Assembly (NCBI RefSeq): GCF_002090155.1
Contig: NZ_BBRM01000006.1
Span: 62,001-126,000 of the forward strand
Origin: Demequina sp. NBRC 110056
GTDB taxonomy: Bacteria > Actinomycetota > Actinomycetes > Actinomycetales > Demequinaceae
Direction: 5' to 3'
DNA: 64,000 nucleotides
The notes under the pieces were generated by a model, which ran no database searches, had not been told where the DNA came from, and saw only the letters and a program-made list of their open reading frames with translations. Position numbers and translations under genes: made by a program. This document shows positions 27,172-35,910 of this stretch, in pieces. Every line of letters starts with the position of its first letter. Positions within the stretch are counted from its first letter, which is position 1.

Positions 27172-28647
27172 ATGAGACGAGCAGCGTTGGCGCTGGTGGC
27201 CGTGGCGACCCTGGCCGTCGCCGGGTGCACCGAGGAGGCGGCGCCCACCCCGCCGACCGTCACCGTCACGGCGACGCCGGACGCGGTCGACCCCTTCGCC
27301 GACTTCGCCGCGCCGGAGCTGCTGTCGATCCCCGGCGCCGTCGTCGAGGGGCTCGAGGTCGAGCACGTCGAGGCGGAGGACGAGACCCACGTCGCCTTCG
27401 CGTCGTACCCGCTGATCCCCGGCGCCGAGGACCTCACCGAGGCTCTCAAGGCCTCGCGGGAGGACCAGTTCCGCGACTTCGTCGCCACCGAGCACCCCGC
27501 GCAGGAGGGCGTGCTCGCGGAGCTCAACATCTCGTGGGACCTCGTCGGCTCGTCGCCCGAGGTCATCGGCGTGCGGCTCAACTCGACCGAGTTCGGCGCC
27601 CACGGCTTCGACGGCGACGCGTCGACCCACTGGTACCACGTCGAGGCCGACGAGGTGCTGCCCGGCACCGCGTTGATCGATGAGGCGGCCGTCGACTCGC
27701 TCGTCGCCGCCGTCGAGGACGAGGCTACCGGCGACCCCCGCATCGATCCCGCGCTGCTCGAGCAGCAGCTCGCGGGCGGTCTCGACGCCTTCGACTCGAT
27801 CGCGTTCACGGCAGACGGCGAGCTGTGGGTCGAGTTCGACGGCGCTCAGGTGTCGGTCTCCAACCGGGCCGTGGGCGTCGAGGTGCCCGCGGAGGGCCAC
27901 CTGTCGGAGTTCGGCGAGACGGCGCGCACCGCGGCGCTCGAGCCTGCGGACCCCGACATCCCGGTGCCGGAGCCGACGACCGCGGAGCCCGCACCGCTCG
28001 ACACCGAGGGCACCCCGGCGATGATCCAGGGCGACGACGACGTGGACTGCTCGCAGGCCAAGTGCATCGCGCTGACCTTCGACGACGGACCCGTGGGCGG
28101 CACCAACGACCTGCTGGATGTGCTCGCCTCACGAGGCGTGCACGCGACGTTCTTCATGGTGGGCACCAACGTCAAGGCGCACCCGGACGTCGTCAAGCGC
28201 ATCCACGACGAGGGCCACGTGCTCGGCAACCACACGATGGACCACAAGCAGCTCACCCGCCTCAACGAGGCCTCGATCCGCGACGAGATCGCCAGCACCA
28301 ATGCGCTCATCGAGGAGGCGTCCGGGGTGACTCCCGTGCTGCTGCGCCCGCCCTACGGCGCGACCAACGGGTCGGTGGCGACGATCGCCGCCGAGCTGGG
28401 CATGGCGCAGATCCTGTGGGACGTCGATCCCGAGGACTGGAAGGACAAGAACTCCGCCGTGGTCACCGACCGCGTGCTCTCGCACGCGCACAACGGCGCG
28501 ATCATCCTGTCGCACGACATCCACGAGACCACCCGCGCGGCCTACGCGGGCATCATCGATCAGCTGCTCGCCGACGGGTACACGCTCGTGACGGTGCCCG
28601 AGCTGCTCGGCGACATGACGCCCGGCCAGAAGTACTTCAGGCGGTAG
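27172..28647 (+). CDS. Lipoprotein polysaccharide deacetylase (NodB domain, CE4)
   Basis: A 491-residue exported lipoprotein (lipobox AVAGC, Cys19). Residues about 45-250 resemble the RsiV/DUF3298-like module found N-terminally in PdaC-type enzymes, followed by a Pro/Glu-rich linker. The C-terminal NodB domain starts near 295 and is complete: TFDDGP, the zinc-binding NHTMDH, RPPYGATN, DPEDWK and LSHDIHETT. It probably removes N-acetyl groups from peptidoglycan or another wall polymer. A TAGGTT -10 lies near 27138. Confidence 0.9.
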   Translation: MRRAALALVAVATLAVAGCTEEAAPTPPTVTVTATPDAVDPFADFAAPELLSIPGAVVEGLEVEHVEAEDETHVAFASYPLIPGAEDLTEALKASREDQFRDFVATEHPAQEGVLAELNISWDLVGSSPEVIGVRLNSTEFGAHGFDGDASTHWYHVEADEVLPGTALIDEAAVDSLVAAVEDEATGDPRIDPALLEQQLAGGLDAFDSIAFTADGELWVEFDGAQVSVSNRAVGVEVPAEGHLSEFGETARTAALEPADPDIPVPEPTTAEPAPLDTEGTPAMIQGDDDVDCSQAKCIALTFDDGPVGGTNDLLDVLASRGVHATFFMVGTNVKAHPDVVKRIHDEGHVLGNHTMDHKQLTRLNEASIRDEIASTNALIEEASGVTPVLLRPPYGATNGSVATIAAELGMAQILWDVDPEDWKDKNSAVVTDRVLSHAHNGAIILSHDIHETTRAAYAGIIDQLLADGYTLVTVPELLGDMTPGQKYFRR

Positions 28648-28669
28648 GACAGCCCGCGACCGGCGCTGG

Positions 28670-29152
28670 CTATCCCGAGAACGGCTCTGCGGCGATCACC
28701 TTGACGGGGATCTCCTTGCCGTTGGGTGCGACGTAGCTGGTCTCGTCGCCCACGGACTTGCCGATGAGCGCCTCGCCCAGCGGCGACTGCGCGCTGAACA
28801 CGTCGAGCTCGGTGCCGCCCGCGACCTCGCGGGAGCCCACGAGGAACTTCATCTCGCGGCCCATGACCTCGGCGGTGACGACGGTGCCCGACTGGATCTC
28901 GTTGGAGGTCGACGCCTCGCCCACGGTCGCGGTCTGCAGGATGTGGCGCAACTGCTGGATGCGCGCCTCCTGCTTCGCCTGCTCCTCGCGCGCCGCGTGG
29001 TAGCCGCCGTTCTCCTTGAGGTCGCCCTCCTGGCGGCGCTCGTCGATCTCCTTGGCGATCGCCGCACGCCCCTCACCCGCGAGGTGGTCGTACTCGGCCT
29101 GCAGGCGGTCGTACGCCTCCTGGGTGAGCCAGGTGCCAGTGGTCTCGGTCAC
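28670..29152 (-). CDS. greA: Transcription elongation factor GreA
   Basis: A 160-residue factor that stimulates transcript cleavage by backtracked RNA polymerase. The coiled coil begins LTQEAYDRLQAEYDHL and carries the acidic tip around DLKENGGYHAAREEQ. The C-terminal FKBP-like domain includes SPLGEALIGKSVGDE and ends in the expected VIAAEPF. The GTG at 29152 has an AAGGAGGGA site. The location upstream of DUF4307 on the same strand matches the mycobacterial block. Confidence 0.95.
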   Translation of the reverse strand: MTETTGTWLTQEAYDRLQAEYDHLAGEGRAAIAKEIDERRQEGDLKENGGYHAAREEQAKQEARIQQLRHILQTATVGEASTSNEIQSGTVVTAEVMGREMKFLVGSREVAGGTELDVFSAQSPLGEALIGKSVGDETSYVAPNGKEIPVKVIAAEPFSG

Positions 29153-29228
29153 GGTCGTCCCTCCTTGCTGGACAGAAGACGCCAGGGTAGCAAGAGGGCC
29201 GATGCTGGTGAAAGAAGGGTGACGTCGG

Positions 29229-29627
29229 TCACTGCTGCGGGCCGCAGCCGCGCACCAGTGCGGTGTTGGGCTGCTCGACCGTCGCGATGGGCACCGTGAT
29301 GCGCTGCTGGACGCCGTCGGCCGGGTCGATGTCGACCTCGGCGACGCCCACCTCCGCGTACTGGACGTTCATCGCGTGCAGGTAGCAGGTGACCGGCTCG
29401 TCGTCGTAGAAGTACACCTCGAACGTCACGTCCACCTCGGTGGGCGACGCGATGGAGAAGCCCACGTCCTGCCAGCGCACGGGGTCGTTCGCCATCGCGA
29501 GCCCGATCCACGCGGTCACGCCCGTCAGCGCGATGAGGCCCGCGATGACCCACGCCCAGCCCTTGCGCGACAGTCGCGGACGCGCATCGGCGGCCTCGTC
29601 CTCGATGGGGTCCGGCGCGGTGCTCAT
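29229..29627 (-). CDS. DUF4307 membrane-anchored protein
   Basis: A 132-residue protein with a short cytoplasmic N-terminus, one membrane helix (WAWVIAGLIALTGVTAWIGLA) and an exported beta-rich domain. A Cys in VTCYLHAMN and another in RGCGPQQ at the extreme C-terminus could form a disulfide. DUF4307 genes neighbour greA and mca in many actinobacteria. Function unknown. The ATG at 29627 has a TATCCT-like -10 eight bases upstream and could be nearly leaderless. Confidence 0.82.
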   Translation of the reverse strand: MSTAPDPIEDEAADARPRLSRKGWAWVIAGLIALTGVTAWIGLAMANDPVRWQDVGFSIASPTEVDVTFEVYFYDDEPVTCYLHAMNVQYAEVGVAEVDIDPADGVQQRITVPIATVEQPNTALVRGCGPQQ

Positions 29628-29661
29628 GATGAGGCAGGATAGTTCACGGAGAGAAAGGGGC

Positions 29662-29919
29662 GTGACCGTGGCTGACTTCACCGGTGGTCCAGGATTCGGT
29701 GCCTTCGTGGCGACCTTCGCGGTCGTCGTGGGCGCGATCATCCTGTTCCGTTCGCTGTCGAAGCACCTGCGCAAGGTGCGCACCCACCCGCCCGAGGGCG
29801 AGCGCCCCGCCGCGACCGCATCGGCGTCCCAGACGGGCGCGGTCGCTCAGAGCGCGGCGGACACGCCCGAGGCGCCCTCCGAGCCCAGCCCCTCGGAACC
29901 CAGCCCCGCCGCCAGCTGA
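29662..29919 (+). CDS. Small single-pass membrane protein
   Basis: An 85-residue protein beginning MTVADFTGGPGFGAF, with one membrane helix (about 12-30, FVATFAVVVGAIILFRSLS), a basic juxtamembrane stretch and a Ser/Pro/Glu-rich tail. It occupies the position of the small conserved gene next to mca in the mycobacterial greA block (Rv1083 position). I see no functional motif. The GTG start is preceded by GAGAAAGGGG. Confidence 0.7.
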   Translation: MTVADFTGGPGFGAFVATFAVVVGAIILFRSLSKHLRKVRTHPPEGERPAATASASQTGAVAQSAADTPEAPSEPSPSEPSPAAS

Positions 29920-29964
29920 CGCCCGCGCGCTGGGCCGAGCCCGCGCATCGGCGGTGCTGCCGTC

Positions 29965-30621
29965 CTAGGAGACGGTGAAGACCACCAGCGCGATCGCGAT
30001 GTAGTGGCACAGGAAGCCCGCGATCGTGAGCGCGTGGAAGATCTCGTGGAAGCCGAAGTACCGCTCGGAGCCACGCGGCCACTTGGTGCCGTAGATGATC
30101 GCGCCCACGGTGTAGCACAGGCCGCCCACGATGATCAGGGTCACGACGGCCGCGCCACCCGCCTGATAGAACGGCCCGATGAAGCCGATGGCCACCCAGC
30201 CCAGCGCGAGGTACAGCGGCACGTAGGCCCAGCGCGGCGCGCCCAGCCAGAAGACGCGCAGGAGCAGGCCGATGAGCGCGCCACCCCACACCACGGCCAG
30301 CACCACCACACGAGTCGTGCCGTCGAGCAGCATCACCGTGAGGGGCGTGTAGGTGCCCGCGATGATGAGGAAGATGTTGGCGTGGTCCATGCGCCGCAGC
30401 ACGGCCTTGGTGCGGTCGGACCAGTCGCCGCGATGGTAGACGGCGGAGGTGCCGAACAGCATCACGGCGGTGAGGGTGAAGATCGCGGTCGAGACGCGCC
30501 CCGCGAGCGTGGGAGCGAACACGACGAGCACCATGCCGGCGACGAGCGCGAGGGGGGCCGCACCGAGGTGCAGCCAGCCGCGCATCAGCGGCTTTCCGGG
30601 CACAGGAAGGTTCTCGGCCAT
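29965..30621 (-). CDS. trhA: Hemolysin III / TrhA family membrane protein
   Basis: A 218-residue seven-helix protein of the PAQR/hemolysin III family. The metal-site residues are visible in GTSAVYHRG, RRMDHANIFLIIAGTYTP and the C-terminal FGFHEIFHALT. Bacterial members influence membrane fluidity and unsaturated fatty acid balance. The ATG at 30621 directly abuts a 20-base palindrome that contains its -10. Its placement next to the isoprenyl transferase gene is conserved in actinobacteria. Confidence 0.92.
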   Translation of the reverse strand: MAENLPVPGKPLMRGWLHLGAAPLALVAGMVLVVFAPTLAGRVSTAIFTLTAVMLFGTSAVYHRGDWSDRTKAVLRRMDHANIFLIIAGTYTPLTVMLLDGTTRVVVLAVVWGGALIGLLLRVFWLGAPRWAYVPLYLALGWVAIGFIGPFYQAGGAAVVTLIIVGGLCYTVGAIIYGTKWPRGSERYFGFHEIFHALTIAGFLCHYIAIALVVFTVS

Positions 30622-30622
30622 G

Positions 30623-30642
30623 AACCTACGTTACCGTAGGTT
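30623..30642. promoter_or_regulatory. Palindromic operator between trhA and the isoprenyl transferase gene
   Basis: AACCTACG-TTAC-CGTAGGTT is a perfect 8-base dyad starting one base from the trhA ATG. Read on the minus strand it includes TAACGT, a TANNNT -10 six bases before that ATG. A repressor dimer here would cover the promoter. The site resembles those bound by TetR-family lipid regulators, but no regulator gene is adjacent. Confidence 0.55.
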
Positions 30643-30694
30643 ACGCGCCGCGAGTACCGTGTCATCCAGCACTTCAGACGCCGAAGGGACGCCG

Positions 30695-31459
30695 ATGGGA
30701 CTGCGCAGCCTGCTCTACGGACCGTACGAGAGGCAGCTGGCGCGCACCCTCCGCGACGAGGGCGAGATCCCCCGCCACATCGGGGTCATCCTCGACGGCA
30801 ACCGGCGCTGGGCGAAGGCCTCGGGCGAGTCCGCCGCGCACGGCCACCGCCGCGGCGCCGACAAGATCTCCGAGGTCCTGGGCTGGTCCGAGGAGGCCGG
30901 CGTCGAGGTCGTGACGCTGTGGATGCTGTCGACCGACAACCTCGGCCGCGACGCCGCGGAGCTGGACGCGCTGCTTGAGATCATCTGCTCGGCGGTGGAG
31001 ACGCTCGCCGACGACGGGCGCTGGCGTCTGCAGCACGTGGGAGCGGCCGACCTCTTGCCGGCCGATGCGTCCGCCCGCCTCGGTGCGGCCGTCGCCAGGA
31101 CCTCGGGCAACACGGGGCTGCACGTCAACATCGCCGTGGGCTACGGGGGCCGCCACGAGATCGCCGATGCGGTCCGGTCCTTCCTGCGCTCGGGGGCCTC
31201 GGAGGGCAAGTCGGTCGAGGAGATGGCTGAGACGTTCTCCGTCGAGCACATCGCCGAGCACCTCTACACCAAGGGCCAGCCCGACCCCGACCTGGTGATC
31301 CGCACCTCGGGGGAGCAGCGGCTGTCGGGCTTCCTCATGTGGCAGTCCGCGCACTCGGAGTTCTACTTCTGCGACGCGTACTGGCCGGACTTCCGGCACG
31401 TGGACTTCCTGCGCGCGCTGCGCGCGTTCTCCCAGCGCGAGCGGCGCCACGGCCGGTGA
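30695..31459 (+). CDS. Short-chain cis-isoprenyl diphosphate synthase (UppS family)
   Basis: A 254-residue cis-prenyltransferase. The catalytic Asp is in GVILDGNRRWAKASG near 30, and the other motifs are TLWMLSTDNLGRDAAELDAL, NIAVGYGGRHEIADAV and the diphosphate-binding RTSGEQRLSGFLMWQ. The location beside trhA matches the mycobacterial Z,E-farnesyl diphosphate synthase (Rv1086) rather than the decaprenyl enzyme, so a short product is likely. The ATG at 30695 follows a GAAGGGA site. Confidence 0.88.
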   Translation: MGLRSLLYGPYERQLARTLRDEGEIPRHIGVILDGNRRWAKASGESAAHGHRRGADKISEVLGWSEEAGVEVVTLWMLSTDNLGRDAAELDALLEIICSAVETLADDGRWRLQHVGAADLLPADASARLGAAVARTSGNTGLHVNIAVGYGGRHEIADAVRSFLRSGASEGKSVEEMAETFSVEHIAEHLYTKGQPDPDLVIRTSGEQRLSGFLMWQSAHSEFYFCDAYWPDFRHVDFLRALRAFSQRERRHGR

Positions 31460-31818
31460 GCGCGCGCTCGATAGCAGGCCCCGCCCTGCACCTTCCTCTC
31501 GCCGCGCCAAACTGACGGCACGATCGCGCAACCTGCCCGCGCATCGGCTCTCATGGCGTGAGTTGACGGACGGATCTCCAAAGCCGCCTGTGCACCGGCG
31601 CGTCGTACCGGCGTGTTCCGCCCGCACCCGGTGTGACACACCCGACAGCGGGGCACATGACGAACATGTGTCGCGCGGCGTGTCGCGCGGTGCCCCCGAA
31701 TCCCGGGCGTACCGTCGGGATCGTGGTACCCATCCGAACCCGGACCACCTTGGTCCCGGACTAGACCGAACGCCGTCGGGCGTTCGGCGCCCTGCGGCCT
31801 GAACTGCGGGGAGCCCCT
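31460..31818. other. Intergenic region upstream of phoH
   Basis: This 359-base stretch has no convincing gene. It holds a GCATCGGC motif copy near 31540 and, around 31641-31695, a run with CCCGACAG, GAACATG and GCGCGGCGTGTCGC in the same order as element C, so it may be a decayed third copy. A small dyad CACATG/CATGTG lies at about 31654-31670. The phoH promoter and a long leader are presumably in the last 120 bases, which contain GGGCGTTCGGCGCCC-like symmetry but no clear -10. Confidence 0.6.
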
Positions 31819-33183
31819 GTGAGCATCACTCAGCCCGACACCACCCCCTCGATCAACGCCGAGAACGCGACCGAGCTGCGAACGTTCGTGCTGGACACGT
31901 CCGTGCTGCTGTCGGATCCGCGTGCGCTGAAGAGGTTCGCCGAGCACGCGGTCGTGCTCCCGGTGGTCGTCATCACCGAGCTCGAGGCCAAGCGCCACCA
32001 CCCCGAGCTGGGCTACTTCGCACGGTCGGCCCTCAGGATGCTGGACGAGTTCCGCGTCAAGCACGGCAAGCTGGACGAGCCCGTTCCCGCCAACGAGGCC
32101 GGCGGCACGCTCCGCGTCGAGCTCAACCACACCGACCAGGAGGTGCTGCCGAGCGGCTTCCGCCTGGGTGACAACGACACCCGGATCCTCGCGGTCGCCG
32201 CCAACCTCAAGGCCGAGGGCCTCGCGGTCACGGTGGTCTCGAAGGACCTGCCCATGCGCGTGAAGGCCTCGGCGCTCGGCATCGAGGCAGAGGAGTACCG
32301 CGCAGAGCTCGCGGTCGACTCCGGCTGGACCGGCATGCGCGAGATCCAGCTGACCGACGAGCAGATGGGCTCCCTGTACGAGGCCGAGGCGCTCGCGGCC
32401 CCGACGCCGCAGGACTGCGGCGAGGATCTCGCGACGCTGCCGGTCCACACGGGACTCGTCATCCACTCGCCGCGCGGCGGGGCTCTGGGGCGCGTGACCG
32501 ACGACGGCCAGATCCGTCTGGTGCGCGGCGACCAGGAGGTGTTCGGGGTGCACGGCCGCTCGGCCGAGCAGCGCATCGCGATCGACCTGCTCCTCGACGA
32601 GACCGTCGGCATCGTGTCGATGGGCGGCCGGGCCGGCACCGGCAAGTCCGCGCTCGCCCTGTGCGCGGGCCTCGAGGCCGTCATGGAGCGCCGCCAGCAC
32701 AAGAAGATCATGGTCTTCCGCCCGCTGTACGCGGTGGGCGGGCAGGACCTGGGCTACCTGCCCGGCAACGAGTCCGAGAAGATGAACCCCTGGGCGCAGG
32801 CGGTCTTCGACACCCTGGGCGCGATGGTGTCCTCCGAGGTGGTCGAGGAGGTCATGGCGCGCGGCATGCTTGAGGTGCTGCCGCTGACCCACATCCGCGG
32901 CCGTTCGCTGCACGACGCCTTCGTGATCGTCGACGAGGCGCAGTCGCTCGAGCGCAACGTGCTGCTGACGATGCTGAGCCGCATCGGCCAGGACTCGCGC
33001 GTGGTCCTCACGCACGACGTCGCCCAGCGCGACAACCTGCGCGTGGGCCGCCACGACGGCATCGCGGCGGTCATCGAGGCGCTCAAGGGCCACCCGCTCT
33101 TCGCCCACGTGACGCTCGAGCGCTCCGAGCGCTCGGCAGTGGCCGCGCTCGTGACCGACATGCTCGAGCGGCTCGACCTGTAG
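31819..33183 (+). CDS. PhoH family ATPase with N-terminal PIN domain (PhoH2 type)
   Basis: A 454-residue two-domain protein. The PIN ribonuclease domain (about 20-170) begins [12 protein letters not shown] and keeps the acidic site residues, with [10 protein letters not shown] and [11 protein letters not shown]. The PhoH helicase-like ATPase follows, with Walker A in [36 protein letters not shown] and Walker [11 protein letters not shown]. Actinobacterial PhoH2 proteins act as sequence-specific RNA helicase/RNases. GTG start. A very strong hairpin follows. Confidence 0.93.
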   Translation: MSITQPDTTPSINAENATELRTFVLDTSVLLSDPRALKRFAEHAVVLPVVVITELEAKRHHPELGYFARSALRMLDEFRVKHGKLDEPVPANEAGGTLRVELNHTDQEVLPSGFRLGDNDTRILAVAANLKAEGLAVTVVSKDLPMRVKASALGIEAEEYRAELAVDSGWTGMREIQLTDEQMGSLYEAEALAAPTPQDCGEDLATLPVHTGLVIHSPRGGALGRVTDDGQIRLVRGDQEVFGVHGRSAEQRIAIDLLLDETVGIVSMGGRAGTGKSALALCAGLEAVMERRQHKKIMVFRPLYAVGGQDLGYLPGNESEKMNPWAQAVFDTLGAMVSSEVVEEVMARGMLEVLPLTHIRGRSLHDAFVIVDEAQSLERNVLLTMLSRIGQDSRVVLTHDVAQRDNLRVGRHDGIAAVIEALKGHPLFAHVTLERSERSAVAALVTDMLERLDL

Positions 33184-33207
33184 TCCGAGCCCGCCCCAGA
33201 ACGAAGG

Positions 33208-33245
33208 AAGGGCCGATGCGGTGGTGACCACCGCATCGGCCCTTC
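33208..33245 (+). terminator. Strong hairpin after phoH made of an inverted GCCGATGCG pair
   Basis: AAGGGCCGATGCGGTGGT and its exact complement are separated by only two bases, giving an 18-base perfect stem 25 bases after the phoH stop. The right half ends in CTT. It contains two opposed copies of the iterated nonamer. Confidence 0.85.
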
Positions 33246-33291
33246 GCCATTTCTGGCGGTCCGTCTTTCATGCTCTCCGCCGCCACTTCAT

Positions 33292-33309
33292 GAAAGTGGG
33301 CCCACTTTC
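33292..33309. repeat. Palindrome D, copy 1
   Basis: The perfect 18-base palindrome GAAAGTGGGCCCACTTTC lies between the convergent phoH and siderophore-interacting protein genes, 23 bases from the stop of the latter. Identical or near-identical copies are at 38883, 38924 and 50067. Confidence 0.85.
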
Positions 33310-33331
33310 GGGAAGAGGGGGGTGGGAGAGG

Positions 33332-34171
33332 CTAGAGGCCCAGCTCCTGGAGGTACGGCTCGAGCTCGAGCCAGTTGACCTCGTCGGGGCGGGACTCGTC
33401 CCAGATCGCCGCGTACTTGGCCTGCTGCTCGGGCGTGAGCGCGTTCCACTTGCGCAGCTGCTCCTCCTGGTCGACGTGCCAGTAGCCCACGACGCGGTAG
33501 AGCGTGTGGTGGCGCGTCCACTCGGAGCGGATGAACGTGCGGGCGCGGCGCGACTCCGCCGACTCGCACGCCACCCAGACGTAGGTGTCGCCCTCGGGCG
33601 CCGGGAGGCTGCGCAGGCAGCTCACGAGCGCCGAGGGTCCGCGGCCGTTGCCGGACACGCGCCACTCGACGTTGACGGTGGCGGGGGAGGGCAGCGCGAT
33701 CGCGTCGTCCATCGAGATGAGCTCGATGAGGACGTCGAACGTCTCCTCGGGGTTCGCCTCCTCGAGGATGCGGGCCACCGCGGGCAGGCCCGTCGCGTCG
33801 GCGACGAGCAGGCGCCGGGTCGAGCCCTCGGGCGCGCCGTAGTACCCGTGCGCCGTGCTGATCGCGCACACGTCGCCCTCCTGGGCGTCGCGCGCCCAGC
33901 TCGCGCCGAGGCCGTGGCCGTGGGTGACGACGTCGATCTCGACGCTCGGCACCTCGGGGTTCCAGCGGCGGATCGTGTAGTGGCGGGCGATGTCGTGGTC
34001 GTCCTCCCAGCCCTCGGCGGGGCGGTCGCCGGGGATGTGGACGTGGACGAACTCGTCGGGCTTGCCCGTCGACTCCCAGGCGCGCAGCGCCTCGCCGGCA
34101 AGGGTTACGCGACGCAGGTTCGGGCTGATCTGCTCGGTCGCCGCGACGTGGACGATGAACGAGTCGGTCAT
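33332..34171 (-). CDS. Siderophore-interacting protein (FAD ferric-siderophore reductase, SIP family)
   Basis: A 279-residue cytoplasmic flavoprotein that would reduce the imported ferric siderophore with NAD(P)H. The FAD domain includes HYTIRRWNPEVPSVEIDVVTHGHGLGA in the pattern of the ViuB/YqjH group, and the NAD(P)H half has VADATGLPAVARIL and the ending SEWTRHHTLYRVVGYWHVD. A C-terminal extension of about 45 residues is present. ATG 34171 has a GGAGGCACC site. It is the last gene of the iron operon, after a hairpin that may reduce read-through. Confidence 0.92.
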   Translation of the reverse strand: MTDSFIVHVAATEQISPNLRRVTLAGEALRAWESTGKPDEFVHVHIPGDRPAEGWEDDHDIARHYTIRRWNPEVPSVEIDVVTHGHGLGASWARDAQEGDVCAISTAHGYYGAPEGSTRRLLVADATGLPAVARILEEANPEETFDVLIELISMDDAIALPSPATVNVEWRVSGNGRGPSALVSCLRSLPAPEGDTYVWVACESAESRRARTFIRSEWTRHHTLYRVVGYWHVDQEEQLRKWNALTPEQQAKYAAIWDESRPDEVNWLELEPYLQELGL

Positions 34172-34211
34172 GGTGCCTCCAGTATGAAGTGGCTGAGGGA
34201 GGAGCGCCGAT

Positions 34212-34247
34212 GCGGGAGGCGCCGGGAGCGTTCCCGGCGCCTCCCGC
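34212..34247 (-). terminator. Hairpin between the siderophore-binding protein gene and the SIP gene
   Basis: GCGGGAGGCGCCGGGA and its exact complement flank the loop GCGT, giving a 16-base perfect stem 15 bases after the binding-protein stop. It overlaps a GCCGATGCG copy. It could terminate partly or protect the upstream mRNA. Confidence 0.7.
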
Positions 34248-34261
34248 CGGCGTTCAGTGCG

Positions 34262-35377
34262 TCAGTCGTTCGACGGGTCGTTGAACTCGACGACCTCGGT
34301 CGCCGGGTCGCCGTCGAGCGCCTGCTCGAGCATCGGCACGAAGGCCTCGAGCGAGTACTGGATCGACGACGGCGAGTTCGCGAAGAACGCGCCCTCGAGG
34401 ATGGGCTCGGACAGCCAGATCGAGCCGCCGACCTCGCTCACGTTGAGCGACGGGAACAGCGGCAGGTCCTCGAGCGCGCCGCGAGCGTCGGGCGTCGTGG
34501 CGACCTGCCACACGACCGAGTCGAGGTCACCGAGGACGTCGAGCTGCTCGGCGCTGATCGGGAACCAGGCGTCCTCGGTGCCCTCGATCGAGGCGACGTC
34601 GAGGCCCAGCTGGGCGAGGAACTGGTTGCGGGTGTCGGACGCGGCGTACACGTACGCCTGGCCCTCGTAGTAGCCGCCGACCTGCGAGGTCAGGCCCTCC
34701 CACTCGGGGTGCGCGTCGCGGACCTCGGTGAACATCGCGTCGATGTTGTCGAGGATCTCGCCGGCCTTGTCGGTGGTGCCGGTGGCCTGGGCGAGGAGGT
34801 TGAGCTCGTCCTCGAGGGACACGCCCCACTCGACGGTCTCGGCGCCCTCGGAGTCGGTCGCGGGACGCGTGACGACGGGAGCGATGCCGGACAGGAGGGT
34901 GAACTCCTCCTCGGTCATCGTGTGGTTCGGGTAGGTCGCGACGATGAGGTCGGGCTCGAAGGCCGCGATCGCCTCGGCGTCGTAGGTGGTGGTGCCGGGC
35001 TCGAAGAGCTCGGGCTCCGCGCCGGCGGCGATGCGGTCGCCGTCGGCCCACGGGCCCGTGCCGAAGTCGTAGCCCTGCCAGCTCACGGGCACGGCCACGG
35101 GAGCGACGCCCAGGGCGTAGAGGTACTCGTGCTCGTGCGAGCCGAGGGTGACGACGCGCTCGGGCTGCTCCTCCACGACGACCTCGCCCATGGCGGTGTC
35201 GAGCGTGACGGGGAACGCGGCGGTCTCGGTGGCCGACTCCTCGGCGGTGGGCTCGGCGGAGGTCCCCTCGGTGGGCTCCTCGTCCGTCGAGCCGGACGAG
35301 CAGGCCGCGAGCACGAGGGCGGCTGCCGCGGCCATGCCGACGGCGCCGGCGCGGCGCTTGGTGGTGGTGAACATCAT
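34262..35377 (-). CDS. Siderophore ABC transporter substrate-binding lipoprotein (FecB/FepB-like)
   Basis: A 371-residue exported lipoprotein (lipobox LVLAAC, Cys26) with an acidic Thr/Glu-rich linker to about residue 55. The type III binding-protein fold is recognisable from PERVVTLGSHEHEYLYALGVAPVAV, FEPDLIVATYPNHTMTEEEF and the C-terminal helix. It would bring a ferric siderophore to the FecCD permeases. The ligand cannot be named. It lies between the unknown small gene and the reductase gene. Confidence 0.92.
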   Translation of the reverse strand: MMFTTTKRRAGAVGMAAAAALVLAACSSGSTDEEPTEGTSAEPTAEESATETAAFPVTLDTAMGEVVVEEQPERVVTLGSHEHEYLYALGVAPVAVPVSWQGYDFGTGPWADGDRIAAGAEPELFEPGTTTYDAEAIAAFEPDLIVATYPNHTMTEEEFTLLSGIAPVVTRPATDSEGAETVEWGVSLEDELNLLAQATGTTDKAGEILDNIDAMFTEVRDAHPEWEGLTSQVGGYYEGQAYVYAASDTRNQFLAQLGLDVASIEGTEDAWFPISAEQLDVLGDLDSVVWQVATTPDARGALEDLPLFPSLNVSEVGGSIWLSEPILEGAFFANSPSSIQYSLEAFVPMLEQALDGDPATEVVEFNDPSND

Positions 35378-35400
35378 GTTCCTCTCTGGTGGGTGGGTGC

Positions 35401-35910
35401 CTAGACGGCGTCGGTGGTGGCGATCAGGTGCGCCACCAGGCAGGACGAGAACGCCGCGAGGGCGACCTCGTCGAGGTCGGGATCCTTCTCTTGCGGGACA
35501 GCTGTGGCGCCGGAGCGCGTGACGCGCACGACGGAGACGCCGAGCTCCTCGTCGCCGCGCACCATCGCGAGGTACGGCGGGCGGACGGCGTCGGACGCGC
35601 GCAGCGCGTCGGTGGTGTGGCGCGAGGGCAGCGGGCTGACGAAGTAGCGGGCGCCAGGGGTGCGGGCGAGGCCGGTCGCCGCGTCCACCCCGTCCACCTC
35701 GAGCGTGCGCGCGGCCCCAGCGGGCGCATCGGCGCTGCTGACGGCCATCTCGAGGACCAGCTCACGGAAGCCGATTCCGCAGAGCCCGGCGTCGTCCGCG
35801 GCGCCGGCGACCACGCGTGCGCCGTCGGCGGTGGTGAGGCGGCAGGCGATCCCGGGCACCGCGGCGACGAGCGCGGCCGCGGAGCGCAGCTGAGGAGCGG
35901 TGACGGTCAT
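35401..35910 (-). CDS. Unknown protein in the iron operon, paralogue of the gene at 47939
   Basis: A 169-residue cytoplasmic protein with no family I recognise. It aligns over its whole length with the protein at 47939-48427: both have a VAAVPG/AGAVPQ start, LC-x3-FR at the same position (Cys44), a VSVVR strand, and DLDE-x-A-x-A-A-aromatic-x2-Cys near the end (Cys157 here). Two conserved cysteines suggest a metal, cofactor or redox role. Its ATG overlaps the stop of the ATPase gene (ATGA), so it is made with the siderophore importer. Confidence 0.75.
   Translation of the reverse strand: MTVTAPQLRSAAALVAAVPGIACRLTTADGARVVAGAADDAGLCGIGFRELVLEMAVSSADAPAGAARTLEVDGVDAATGLARTPGARYFVSPLPSRHTTDALRASDAVRPPYLAMVRGDEELGVSVVRVTRSGATAVPQEKDPDLDEVALAAFSSCLVAHLIATTDAV

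Noticed and set aside
27172-28647. Deacetylase N-terminus considered as an anti-sigma factor (RsiV) fusion
   Set aside because: There is a lipoprotein signal instead of a cytoplasmic sigma-binding domain, so it resembles PdaC-type enzymes and not RsiV itself.
30004-30639. Plus-strand frame opposite trhA
   Set aside because: It is rich in His, Arg and Glu with no family match, and is explained as the complement of a membrane protein gene.
31641-31695. Full third copy of element C upstream of phoH
   Set aside because: Only the order of three short blocks agrees and the inverted tips are not intact, so I mention it as possible only.
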